From Aphelenchoides besseyi (taxonomy: Eukaryota; Nematoda; Chromadorea; Rhabditida; Aphelenchoididae): a DNA stretch of 64,000 nucleotides. Of this stretch, positions 50,310 to 62,386 are shown piece by piece. The notes under the pieces were generated by a model. It saw nothing but the letters and a program-made list of their open reading frames with translations. It made no database searches and was not told the DNA's origin. The stretch is taken from the NCBI GenBank assembly GCA_024699855.1, contig JAMPIQ010000002.1:10540001-10604000 (forward strand), written 5' to 3'. Position 1 is the stretch's first letter. Each line of letters starts with the position of its first letter. A program made the position numbers and the translations under genes.

Positions 50310-51583
50310 AATTCGATAACCACGTTGTTTTTACAACCGTAATCCCATTCTCATAAAGAATAATCGAATATTTATACTTTTAGTTGAGAGACAGCAACAG
50401 ACTGTCGAAATAGCTGATGGCACTCGATGTCCAGAAAGTCGGTTTGTTGGTCCGACCTCTTCTCCTCCTATTTTGTTCTCGTTTTTATGAGAAAATGGAG
50501 TCAAAGAAGGAAATGGGCACTGAAGAAAGAATACAGTTGCGCACTCATTGCCTTCATTGGCGATGAAAGTCATTGTGTAAGAGTGACTAAAGTTCCCTCA
50601 ATACTCAACTTAAAATTAGCGCCCACACAATAACCAAAATACATTTTCATTTCGAATCATTCATCGACAACTGCTAGTAATGAGAGCTGGTTGGATTGCA
50701 ACAAACCACTTACCAACTCATTCCCGGATGCGTACGACATTTCGATTCTTGACGTGTAGTTGATGGCATTATGACGGATAATAAAACAATGTTAAAACAG
50801 ATGGCAAAAAAGGTAAACTACTGCAGAGAGAGCGGAAGAAAAGTTTTGCCCAACGAAAGTGTTGTGTAACAGGTTTTCACTAGCTCGTTTTTGTCCAATA
50901 CGACACGACTTTGTACGTCAATCGCTACGTCTTATGTACAATCCGACACGCGCTTTTTATTTCAATTAACTTCGCCCAAGAACCGAATTGTAGTCGTTCG
51001 TTCACGTTGATTTGGGGCCAAAGATCCACATTCGATAATCAATTAGCGTTTTGGCACGGAAGTTGTCGAACAGATTACAAAACACGAGCAATTGAACGTG
51101 CTGGTGACTTCAAAATGAAGAAGGACCTTACGAGCAAAATATCCTCGAATCTCAAATAACGTCCACGTGTAACCGCCGGTCGTATTTGATTACCCACAGA
51201 TTCGTTCGGTTCTAACGTGTTAATATGAGTAGCAGAAAGATTTCCACCAACAAAGACGAAATTAGTGTAAAAGTCATGTTTCCGGTCATAACAATGAAAT
51301 GTGCTGCGCGCTGACAAACGTATTGATCGTATGAATGGTATCAGAAGGAATTACTCGGTTTGCCGTTCGGGTTTCCATCTTACACCCTATACATTTATTA
51401 TTCTGTCACGATATAACGAAAATTCGTTGGCATGGCGGCGAAGAAAAAGGCGCTTTCGTGCTCTCAATTTTATTAATTTCGACAATACGGAGCTCGTTGG
51501 AAGCCTTCAGACGAGCAACTCGATTATTCCATTTGTTCGCTAACCCCCCAGTTTCCGTTGTTTGCATAAACAAAAAAACTAAC

Positions 51584-51822
51584 TGATTAATTTCCGTCCC
51601 CTCATCCTCCTCGCCACCAGTGATTGACATCGATGCGGTGCGAATGAACATCACCGCTCGATTGACTTGCCGTTCAGCCCAGGCCCCAACATTTTGCATT
51701 CGTTGTGGAAGAATCTTGTCCATCTTGCAATGGCTGGCTACTTCGGTAACGTTCGCTAACCCTGAACACGTAAACATATGATCTGAGTCAATCAATAACG
51801 CGCACTCGTTAAACTGCCACAT
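51584..51822 (-). other. Probable distal alternative first exon of the BAIAP3-like gene
   Basis: ATG 51822 starts MWQFNECALLIDSD; a later Met begins MFTCSGLANVTEV. The frame runs through ASMSITGGEEDEGTEIN to donor CA|GTTAGT in phase 2. The second exon of the BAIAP3-like gene needs phase 2, so joining gives Gln-Val-Gln-Ala in frame. The open frame is higher in GC than its surroundings. Joining is inferred from phase only. Confidence 0.4.
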
Positions 51823-53104
51823 AGAAACAAGATTGAAAACAAAAGTGGAAGGTCTTTCAATAAGCTGACAACGCTAATTACTCAATGGACTCCAAATAAA
51901 AGTCGTCTCCTTTCACGTGTTACTTTCTGATCGCTGCTAATGCCAAAACGATGCTTCAAATTATAGTCGTCAAATCTTCATGAACAGCTGACTTTTTGCC
52001 AAACCGTTGATACAACTTAAGAATTGGAGATAAATGCAAACACCGAAAGGTGGGAATGGAGCACCCGAATTTGAGTATACAATTAAGCTTTTTGCACCTA
52101 AAGATACAACATCAGGAACATTGAACCGTGACATCATAAGCAATTTAAAACTAACAGGAAATACATGATGTTAAACTGATCGATGGTTTCTGAATTGGAA
52201 CAGAGCAATTTCAAATGAATACCCAAAAACAGAGTTAAGATTTGTCATAACGCGTTCGTCCGCTACAATGGACAGAAACAAAAACATGAATTTTTGAAGA
52301 AACCCTTCTGCTTAACTTGTCTAAACTTAACTCATACCCTTGGTCAAGACTATAAAATCGAACATATTCCGCGCTTTCATACCCCTAATGTACGAGCGAA
52401 GTAATCAGTATAAAGTCATCGGACTCATATTCCATTTCACTGGGGGCCAACATAAGACACACTTGAGGCCAATACTCCTTAGTTTTTTGTTGAAAGCTTT
52501 TGGATCTTATTCACCAAATTAATTTGATGTTCGCTGAAGCAACGCGTTAAGACAAAAACTTAAGTTTAATTCTTAACTTTAGTCTTTTAATAATGCCGCC
52601 ATTAATCCTCTTGTAATCTTACGACCTTATTTGAGTATTAACTGTCCTTGATGTTGATTTTATACTCTAAAACATGACCAATGGAAATTTGCCATGTGCC
52701 CGAATAAATTTGACGCTTAATCCCCAACCATTTCTCAACTCAACCCGGACATACCGAGCGGACAACAAACGAATAAATAATTAGTCTCTTCACAAAAACT
52801 GGGAGTTAACATTCGAAGACATTTTTGAACTAATAGCTTCCATAGGCGTATAACAGCAAGTTCAGTAGACTCTTCGACGTTGTAAACTTTTGCGAAAACC
52901 CAGTGGTTATATCAAAAGAACTTCAGAGGTAATGTTCACACGCTCTTGCAGACGTTTAATCAAAAGTGGGTAATTAAAAAGACAAACAAAGCGACTCTGG
53001 AGTTCATTTTGGAGTTCAAAGGCGGAACCAAAAACGCTCGCCGTCGACTGCTGTAACGGAAGAGTCGTCTTTATTCCCTCGTTGAAATCAAGAACGCCCG
53101 GACA

Positions 53105-53374
53105 ATGGATATGAAGCGTGGTATTTTCTTTATTCTTTTCTTCATTTTACCAACTTGGCCTTTAGCGCAATGCTTAGCGCCTTTCGATGCAAAAAATGGG
53201 AAAAGGAAGAGCGTCGAATGGAATCGTGTTCAAAAGACACGGACGTCAAGAAGACAAGAGAGACGGCTATTTTGTCCGAACGAAATTTATTCTTTCAGGC
53301 ACAACAATAAAACCATCAAAACCGGACGACATGGTTGTTCAATTTCATGCGTTGCTATTCGTGATGTGCGTTAG
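53105..53374 (+). CDS. Hypothetical small secreted protein
   Basis: ATG 53105 opens a convincing signal-peptide-like start (MKRGIFFILFFILPTWPLAQ from the second Met), then a basic polar 65-residue chain with several dibasic pairs (NGKRK, RRQERR). It might be a peptide precursor, but no known peptide motif is present, and a TTTCAG at 53301 inside the frame suggests that splicing could change the end. Weakly supported. Confidence 0.25.
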   Translation: MDMKRGIFFILFFILPTWPLAQCLAPFDAKNGKRKSVEWNRVQKTRTSRRQERRLFCPNEIYSFRHNNKTIKTGRHGCSISCVAIRDVR

Positions 53375-56217
53375 TCATTCAGACCTTTGATGCAACACCC
53401 GCCCTTCAACGTACTGTTCGTTGTGGCAATAACTCGGCATTCAGAAATTTATGTCGGTCATTTCGAGAAACGTCTTAGCGCGGCAATTGTTATCAATGAA
53501 TAAATGAATTGACGAATCACATTCGCTGAGGCTGATTTCCGTTTGTATCTCTTGATTGATAGTCGTCTTCAATCTTTGTTCGTATATTTAAGAATTCCAA
53601 ACTCTTACTAACCGTAGACATGATTTCGCGTATATGCAATTGCTTTAGAAGTGAGTGAAAACTGTTAACTCACTTTTTATTTGCCCATTCATTGAAGTTG
53701 ACTGCTTTGTGATGTGGCTGATTGTGACGGCGAGTTGAACGTCTGCGAATTCGATTATAATGTTGAACTTCGAGTGCATTCGCGTCCTCATTTGAGATAC
53801 CAAGGCATGTGTGCACCGACGAAGCTCGTTCTTGCCTACCAGAATTGCAAACTTGTAATGTTGAATGACTGTGATTTTGTGAGCGTGGTTTAACTTTCGA
53901 ATTGGCATTCGCCAATCCAACGTCTGTGCCGATTGTTGGCATTAGATCGGCTTGAAGCATAAAGGAACTTACAATAAACCGAATCACAGTGGAGGCAAAC
54001 CCTAAAATTTTAAAGATTAACTTACAAAGTAAATTTCACAGTCGGAATCGAATGTTTAGTGCTCGGCATTTCATAGATAGCGTTAACACGAGTATTCGTT
54101 AATTAGAATCAACACAACCACGTTGCACGTACAATAGAAGGCACAAGTAACATCAGAAGCAAGATTTAACCCGCTCAAGGCGTTTTATACTCGTAGCATA
54201 TTGCCGACCAGTGAGATAACGTGGACGATAAAATGAGAGAAGGGCGGACGCGTTCGAAATGAGATGCTCATTCAATGGAAATGGACTGGTCGGCCAATTT
54301 GTTGAGCTAATTGACGTGCGCAAAGTGTTTTCGACTACCGCAACTCGTTTGAAACAAACCCCGAAAAACAATCACATACGATTCCATTCGAATATCAGAA
54401 ATCAGGCATCAGATGCGTATATAAAAATGAATATTCTTGGATTTTAGTCTCAAATTCAAACAATGTTGACAAATTCACGGAATTAACGGACCTCGAAATG
54501 GTTCACCTGTTGACGTGTCGCTTTTGCATATAATCCCTGCTTGGTTTCTCGGCACTTTGCTACAAGACTCTTCGGCTAATAATCGAATCCTTTCCCTCGT
54601 ACATAACATGCCGTTGTGAAACCCTCCTCTAAATGTTCGCAACTAAAAGAATAGAGCGACAATCAATATGTGATCAATCAGTTGTGTTCTAATACACCTT
54701 CTATGCACGTAGAAAACAGGCACCGAAAGAAGCCGTTTAATCACATGGATTTATGGTTCTTATAACCGAATAAGACCGTTAAGCTCAAAGGGCGTTTTCG
54801 CGTCGAACCTTCAGTTCGAAACCTGACCCTTGAGAATTTGGACGTTAACCTTTCCGTTTTGCTCATTCTCTTGAATTCTGTTCTTTAACTTACAAACTCA
54901 ATAGCGGCAAATAAAACCGAAGGCTTAGCTGAACGTTCGAATGCGAATTATAAAGATTAAAAAGTGTCGTAGAACAAGTCAAAGAACATTTTGTTTTGTG
55001 AACTTCAATGGACTTCTTCGAGCATTTAGAAATACGAGCTGAGTGTAGAATCGCAAATTGAACTCACTTGATTGGAGGCTTGTTCTTCAACAACAAACTC
55101 AAATGGTCGAAAACGGTCTTTGAATCTTCGTACCAAACAAAGTGTTCAGACCGAATTGAAGCTGAAAGGTTATAACGACGCAAATTACGAGAATGAAACA
55201 AGAGACTGCAGTTTACGGAAAGCGTTTCAATGTCAGAAACTAAGCACATTAAACATAGACTAATACAAAAAGTTGAGTGGGCGGAGAGTTGACCGTTTGA
55301 TTCACGTCGATTTTGCTTTGAAAGACCAAATTCGATGAATTTAATATCACTCTTCCTTCATTTTTACTTCTACTGCTGTTGATGGCCAACAAGCAAGTTG
55401 AGAGGATCTTCTGTCATCGTAGTCTGTGTCCAACTCTTATGATAAAACTTCATTTGCACGACGTGTGTTTAATTGCGATGTAGCACGGATGAACCAACAG
55501 AAATCTATCTTCCGGAAGAACGTTCGCAATTTGGCGTCGGCTGAGCGCGTCTGTCAAATTGTCTCCAAAAAACCTCAATTTACTTTCAACTGTTCATTTC
55601 GAACTTAACTTGTGAATTCGAACGAACATATTCAAGTTCTACAAATACGAGTTTTGACTAATTACTTCTAATCTGCGTATGAAAAGATCAAATGCTGACA
55701 AGGAGCAGAAATAAACGAATTGAGAAGTCCATTTAAGTTCAAGTAATGACATAGATACCCTTCTAAGGAACTGGATGATAAAAAAGCAAGTGAACAACAC
55801 CAGAGTTTTCAATTCGAAAACAAGACCTTTTGCACTGTTGGTGTCCACTTAAGTCGATGATGGAAGTTGATGTTGAAAAGCCAAAAATGGAGTGGGGGAA
55901 ATTGAACAAACAGAAACAAGTAGACGTTTGTTACATTGCAGTTTATCGAATAAAATTTCAGAAACAGCGTTCTGTGGTACGACAAGACGAAGAAAACGTC
56001 TTCTTTTTTTTCATTTTGTTTGACCGACCGTCTTCTTGTTGTTGTGTTATAAACCCTTAGAAAGGCGAGAATTGCCGCTGGTTTTCCATATGGTTTTAGA
56101 GCCTATATTGCTATGAATTGTGTTATCCTTCCGCCGCTCAACTGGCATTTGTCTTCAGTTGGGACTATTCGTCATCCAAATTGAGTCGACCAATGTCAAC
56201 ATCTTATCAAGAAGAAT

Positions 56218-56248
56218 TTGCTGTTAATCTAATTATGATTAACAGCAA
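56218..56248. repeat. Perfect 12-bp inverted repeat downstream of the serotonin receptor
   Basis: TTGCTGTTAATC, seven nt, then GATTAACAGCAA. It lies about 80 nt beyond the stop codon of the 5-HT7-like receptor, so it is probably in that gene's 3' UTR or at its 3' end. Confidence 0.7.
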
Positions 56249-56327
56249 TAAAGTTCCCACATTTTTATTGTACAAGTGGTCTGTAAATAAATAACAGTTT
56301 ACCAGTGACCGCAACCTAATTGCAAGA

Positions 56328-58474
56328 CTACAAAATGGCGATATGAACAGAAAGATTAGCCGCACTGGAGTTTCTTGACTTCGCATCAGCAAACTGAGCA
56401 TAACTGTTACCGGTTCCGTTCATATGTTCATCGGGCCAGTTAGATGAGTTACTTCTCATGTCCTTAACCGGCATTGCTGAAACAGCAGCCGTGGCCGCTG
56501 TAACCGTCGAATTCCGAAGTTCATTCAAACTGGAACAAGAAACTTAGTGTAAGAGAAAAACTCAACACCTACCGTGGTTGTCCATATTTACTTTGAAAAC
56601 TTTGATTACGCATTACACTGCGAATTGTTCGAAACCGACAACAGAGCATCTGAAGTTTTCTTTCCGATCATTCAAAATATTTCGACTTACTTCTCTGAAT
56701 GGAACCCGAAACTCACGATTGTATTTGGCGTAGATTAAGGGATTGAAGAAGCTGTGAGTAAAAGGTTACAATGTGAACATCGACAATCTCACAAACCTGT
56801 TCGAATATCCCAACCATAGCGTAAGGAGATCTAACCATTTTGGTACACGCAATACGTACAGTGATTTCAAAAGCGCCAAAATAAAGAACGGAAGCCAACA
56901 GACAATAAAAACACTCATAATCACACCCAATGTTTTTCGTGCTTTGTCTTCAGTTTTTTCGTTATGTCGAGAATGCGAATGTATCTACAGAATTGTTTGA
57001 ATTCACACAAAAACTATTCGAACTAACCAAAGGTACTCGCACTGCTTGTAATATAGAAGATGGTCGATGAAGACGTTTTGGATTAATGAACTCAGTGGAC
57101 AGTTTACGACTTTCATTTGCATTCAACAGCCCATTACTTTGTGCAGAACCGTTGCGATTTGATTTCGAACCTTCTTCTTCGGTATCATCTTTCTGAATAC
57201 TAAGACTCCACTTAGTAGCGGCGTAGTCACGTTTTTGGAGTATTTTTGCTGCATTCCACATTTTCCAATAAAGTATGACCATGATCAAGCCGGGTGCGTA
57301 GAAGGAAAGAACCGTTGCATAGATTTGATATAACTGGTTTTGCGACACCTGAAGTTTTGTATTGTAATCCTTCAAATATTCATGTTGTTTTTTTTTAAAA
57401 CGCTTATTGTAATGCATCTGAAGTGTTTGTTGTCTTTTGAAATCCGTTAGTTCTGACTTTAAAACCCCGTTTCTCAGTATTGCAATTCGATATGAGAAAA
57501 GTGAATTAACGCGCGAATCTACGGAAATCCGATTGCACTCATTTGCAGCATCGTCACAGTTTGCTTGGCGTTTTCACCAAGTTGGTTTTAAGCTCGTTCA
57601 TTTACCTGACAAATGCCATCAATTTGACTGGACGGTAAGAAGATGAGTGGTATGCAGCTGACCAGCAACGCACATACCCAGACAACAAGTACGTAGAAAA
57701 GAACACGACGACGAGTTCGATTGGCGATATAAGTTAGCGGTTGCGTAACGGCCAAGTAACGATCCACACAAATCAAACACAAGTTGAGAATCGAAGCCGA
57801 ACAGAGCATTAAGTCAGCAGATGTCCACAGTCGGCATACCACGTCGCCTGCAAAAGTACATTGTCCAAAGAAAACATCGTTTTTCTTATCCCATGGGTCG
57901 ATTTTAAGCGAAATTTAATCGCTCCATTTGAACTTTTTAAACTCCCTTAGGTCCCTATCTTGTGCCGTTCCTTAAGCTAATTTTCCGTTGCATAGTTGTG
58001 GTTTAGCGATCAAAATTCACGTTTTTTGCCGCGGCCACATTTTTGTTTGTTTACAATTATGGCGTTTGTTTTAGGGCCTTAGGCAAAACGCGAATATTGA
58101 AATTCAAACTCACCCAACAGCCAACGATCATCAACAATTGTGATTAGTGCAATGGGCATGACGAACAGTCCGACGCAGAAATCCGCGATACCCAACGAGA
58201 CAAGAAGTAAATTGGCCGGTTGTTGTTTCAACTTGCGAACGAAACAAACGGCCAAGCAAACCATCAGGTTCCCCAACAACGTGCAAACGACCATTGCAGT
58301 AACAAACAAACAGAGAACTGATGCAAAAACCGGATGAGTGATAAAAAGCGAAGTTGCTTCTTCCGCGAACTTCAAAGTTGTTGTAGTCGAATTGAGGCCC
58401 GAACGTGGAGTGCTCATCCCGGACTGTCGGAATCCATTTTGTGTGAATCGCCACAAATTTGTGCCGCCACTCAT
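56328..58474 (-). CDS. ser-7: Serotonin receptor, 5-HT7/SER-7-like GPCR
   Basis: A class A amine receptor in about six exons. ATG 58474 gives MSGGTNLWRF and an N-glycosylation site (NST), then TM1 (LLGNLMVCLAVCFVRKLKQQ) and TM2 ending DDRWLLG|. The split Gly codon joins GDVVCRLWTSADLMLCSAS, which carries the TM3 aspartate, then VDRYLAVTQPLTYIANRTRR. TM5 is YQIYATVLSFYAPGLIMVI. The third loop is Ser/Asn-rich. TM6 follows KTLGVIMSVFIVCWLPFF, and TM7 is ..FFNPLIYAKYNREF with two cysteines in the tail (MLCCRF) for palmitoylation. The last exon ends with TAA or TAG at 56328. CFVRKLKQQPAN and the TM3-loop match 5-HT7 receptors best. Coupling to Gs is expected for the family. Confidence 0.87.
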
Positions 58475-61002
58475 TCACCGTTCACGTCCTTCCAGTTTGA
58501 TATCTAAATTATTCACACGATCAATCAGACAAAGTTCAGTTATCCAGTGAATGTTTTAACACGAATGTGAATCGATCTATTCGAGCACATTTATCTTCGA
58601 GAAAACACGAAATGGGCTGCTAAAAATGCGATCTCATGAATTTCGATGACGAGGCAATAAAATGCGATCGAGCCAAAATTTGGGCACACTTTCGTTCAAA
58701 ATACGTGGGTGGATGGAGAATCAAAAAGCGCTGAGCTTGTCGCTTCTATGCCTTTTGTTGAGAACATCGATTTGCGCACTTGAGCAAACTTCTTATTTTA
58801 GATTACTGCCTGAGGAGACGTGCAGAACGACGTGTATTCCGAGACCGAGTCGCCTGCTAAGCCAACCGCTGTTTTCCTTCTAAACCGGTATGGCAATGCC
58901 AATGATGACCGTACGGACGGCAAACGAAAAAGGAGCGTTAAATCGCACCAACAGTTCGTCACGAAACGACAACTGTCGGCGCGTAGAAGCGGCTCGTAGT
59001 TGAAACCGTCAGACGCTGCTCAAGCCGAGATTTCTTTACAACATCAACAAAAAATAATTACACTCGAAATGGTCGTATCAAATTATCTCGAAACTAACCC
59101 AGTGCTGTAATATGAATTAACGCCTCAAGACAGTCACTTTGAACATCTGTTCCTTACAACAACGTCACTCTAAACGCCATCCAAATGTAATGTGGGATGT
59201 TGCTCGACATGCAACAACGTTTTGTGTTAGACGACGTTTCTAATTTCGTCGGCATCGTTGATTTCCCATTGCCGCAAGTGGGCAAAATAGAGCTCACCGC
59301 CGTTCGAAGATGTCGATTGACGCCGGAAACGGAGTTGCCCTTCGGTCTGTAGAGCATGGAGTGGAATTTGCAGTTCGTTGTGCAAAATCGGAGCTTCTCG
59401 AATGTCGCGCTCCGTCGTGGTAACCTGACGCACAAGCAACTCCACAACCGTTAAGCACCATGAACAGTAAGTTAAAACAACCATTCTTCCAAAAAGAGAA
59501 CAAAGCCACGACAAAAATAAGACAAAAATTTTACGAATTTAACCGAAAATGTGAAGACCCAAAATGACTCTTAGAGCGTGATATACGAGATCTTCACAAT
59601 CTCTGACAAACAGAAATGTTAATTTTGAAGTTCGCCTAGAAAATGTTGCGTTTAGAATGCTGAAGAAGAGCATTCCATCGAGTGAGTAATCAACAAGACT
59701 CGTGCGTAATGTTGGCCAATATGCAATAACAATTCGCGTCTCAGTTCGGTGCGATATGTGATTCCGAGCATTGAGTCGTCGAAAATGCATGCGAATAAAA
59801 TAACGACTAGTGCCGAATATTCCTGTGGTTTCATACGGTACAGAACACGAACGCGACACCTTTTTCACCAACTTCCGAAGTGTTATTTCGGGAATTGGCG
59901 CAACCACATTGCTATGTTGCTTGTCAACTTAACCCCCGGGCTGCTCATATTTCGTTCGATCGATAATCCGAGGAGCAGATGTGTCTCTCAAACAGCAGCA
60001 CATTTGGCAAGTTACGTGTATGAAGAATGCAAAGAAGAAAGTGATCCAGACGTGACATTTTCGAATGTTCATACCGATTAATTTCACGCTTCTGCGACTT
60101 GTTTGTTCGTCTGCAGGATTGACCTCCAGTTGAAAAGTCGTTCCTCAAACCCGAAACCCAAAATAACCTCGTGAACTACGGTAAATATGAGAGAGAAGTG
60201 AAATTGACGCAAATACCAGTTAGTTCTTAAAACGTTCACCAATTTCACGAAATTCAGTTCGATTTGTTGATCGAAGGATTCTGTTTGGTGCGAACTCTAG
60301 ACGTTCAATTTTGTCGTTTTAATGCAAAAGTTTCGGTGAATGTGAGTCTTAATTGACTACGGTCAATTGAATGGAGCAACGCGGTTGTTGTTTGTCTTGG
60401 AACGCCCACAGCACGCAAACAAACTTCCGCTGTTGATTGACATTTTTGTTGAAAACTAACGGGAGACCGATTACACTTTGAACAAGAAGTCACATATTGA
60501 ACAGACGAACGACATTGTGCAGGTTAATATCGCTGGATATCCTCTGAAATGTTTGCTTTAAAACCACATACTACCGATTGTTAAAACAATAAGCTTCTGG
60601 TGAATAGTCGGATGTTGATCTGTTAGGCATGTTGAAAATTTCATCTGAAGAATCCCGATTTACGTAACCACTGATTTCGTTCTGAAGATTCATGCGTTTT
60701 TCATCAATGTCTATTGCTAACTCTTAAATTACAGTCAATAACTGTGATGTGTCTTAATTAGATTGAAGCTAATAAGCAAACGTGATCTACATTGTTGAAG
60801 AGTCGATACGCCATTCAGCTCAAACCCGAAGCTTGTTCTCTAGGAAAAGGAGAACAAGTAGCGTATTGTGTTCAGAACTAGTAATTTGCCACTAAAGATA
60901 CTTTGAAATCGATAACAAGAAATTTGGTTTGCATCCAACCACAGTTCTGTAAAAGTCGCTGACGTCCAAAGACTTCCGATGCTTTGGAACTCGTAATGTG
61001 CA
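58475..61002. other. 2.5 kb without a recognised gene
   Basis: Contains the small candidate ORF annotated separately at 59227-59514, and overlapping frames on both strands at 59539-60081 that do not match a family. The rest is AT-rich and uninformative. Confidence 0.4.
59227..59514 (-). CDS. Hypothetical small secreted ORF with a dibasic site
   Basis: ATG 59514, or the internal Met that starts MVVLTYCSWCLTVVELLV, gives a possible signal peptide. The chain continues to TEGQLRFRRQSTSSN and ends EIRNVV. A single RFRR dibasic site follows QLRF but without a Gly, so no amidated peptide is predicted. A strong GTGAGC donor lies inside at about 59296, so the frame could be a first exon. GC content is higher than its flanks. 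Not assignable. Confidence 0.3.
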   Translation of the reverse strand: MSWLCSLFGRMVVLTYCSWCLTVVELLVRQVTTTERDIREAPILHNELQIPLHALQTEGQLRFRRQSTSSNGGELYFAHLRQWEINDADEIRNVV

Positions 61003-62024
61003 ATGTTGTGTTTACGAATATGCGTATTGGATCCAAACGATACAAATCCAACTTCTGTGATTTTTAATTTATTGGCTGCATGTTTGGTAAGTTGATGAGG
61101 AAGTTGTATTTATCTTTGTATTCAGGCTCTGGCGGCCATTTTTAGCAACTTTGTAACGGTCTACGATGCAACCGAATTTGATAGTTTTGAGGCGTCTAAC
61201 ACAACTCTACCGACTCCGCTTCACTTCAAATATTTTCCCAACGGAGTGAAACACGAGTTTGATGTTCTACCCTGCACAGTTAGTCCTCGGTATTTCTTGT
61301 TTCCGGCAAAATTTAGTTCGTTGATCAAAAACGGTCAGCGACATATTTTCTATCAATATGACGACAAAAGTGAGTAATCTATTCGGTTGTCTTTTTATGC
61401 AAAATTTCAGCGTTTATGGACTGTATAACCCCGACAGTCTCCAACTGTTTCTACATAGTCACAGCCTTCTGTTTTGTTTCGATGTGCGTATCGATATTTG
61501 CTGCGGTACTGCATCTGAGTTCACCGCTCATGTTCTTTACGTACTTACGTCTGATGACTATATTGGAAGCGGTTGTTTGTAAGTTAACGCCAAAATTGTA
61601 TTTTCAATCTTTTGATTAAGGTATCTTTTCGTTGCTTATCATGTATACGGTGTCAGTTGCTCAAAACGAAGTCATCGAATTGCAACGAACTCACCAAAGA
61701 CGCTCGACAACAGTCTTAAGCTTAGGCTTCTACATGATTGCAATGATGGGAACGTTTTCTCTATTCGCCGCAGTTTTTGCTCATCGTCGTCGACTTGTCT
61801 TACGACAAAAACGGTTGGAAAGTAATCGCGAACTGATGTGTAGACGTACACTACGATCGTGGCGTGATGTGCCTCAACGTCAACAAGATTCAAGGCCGGT
61901 GCTTGAACTCGGACGCTATCTGATTGAGCCTGGACTTCGTAGAAGCGATACGACCATTTCATTCCTCAGCGAATCTCTCGAATTGCCGTCAAACGAACCG
62001 ATTCCCGCTAATTCTGAAGATTAA
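61003..62024 (+). CDS. TMEM127-like four-helix membrane protein
   Basis: ATG 61003 (MLCLRICVLDPND) and TM1 split as LLAACL|ALAAIFSNFVTV by an intron at about 61086-61129. A long luminal loop has one NTT sequon. The split codon A|CG enters FMDCITPTVSNCFYIVTAF and TM2. TM3 spans the splice T|GT (VVCIFSLLIMYTVSVAQN), and TM4 is LGFYMIAMMGTFSLFAAVF. The basic cytoplasmic tail ends with TAA at 62022-62024. Order of helices and the motif Cys-x-x-Pro-x-x-x before TM2 resemble animal TMEM127, a regulator of endolysosomal mTORC1 signalling. The tail is longer and has no PPAY motif. Other claudin-like four-helix families are possible. Confidence 0.65.
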
Positions 62025-62386
62025 TACGTTTCTTCTGCCTTTTTACATTGATTCTTGAATATTCATTTGCTTCTTCATTATCCAATTCGCACTGTTTTCT
62101 CAATTGCACATGACCCTTCAGCGAGAGTCTGCGCACTTCTTATCAATCTAACGGAGTGACGGCCGGCAGCGAAATATCGTTGTCCACCTGCGGCTGTTTT
62201 CTAAATCATTCGCCTGTTCTTGTATCGTTGATTCACCGCCCCTTTTGGGGCGAATCGATGAGGCTCTTGATTTTAAACTGACAGTTGGCCGTTATTTGTT
62301 CGTAACAAAAATCGCCGCCATTTGCCGAGTCGACTGATCGTCAGTCGTTTACTCTTCCGTTGAGCATCGTTCTCTATTGTAGTGCT

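Larger units (their letters stand above)
50014..56327. other. 6 kb with no confidently identified gene
   Basis: Apart from the possible first exon at 51584-51822 I see no recognisable coding exon. A hairpin lies at 50278-50309. Minus-strand frames at 53645-53987 are basic and low complexity. The region is AT-rich throughout with only scattered short frames. Confidence 0.4.

Noticed and set aside
54790..54835. B-box-like sequence TTCGAAACC suggesting a tRNA
   Set aside because: No A box at the proper distance and no cloverleaf stems.
59539..60081. Tetraspanin-like fragment on the minus strand (contains LGITYRTELRREL)
   Set aside because: Only one hydrophobic stretch, no CCG motif and overlapping frames on both strands; not enough for a call.
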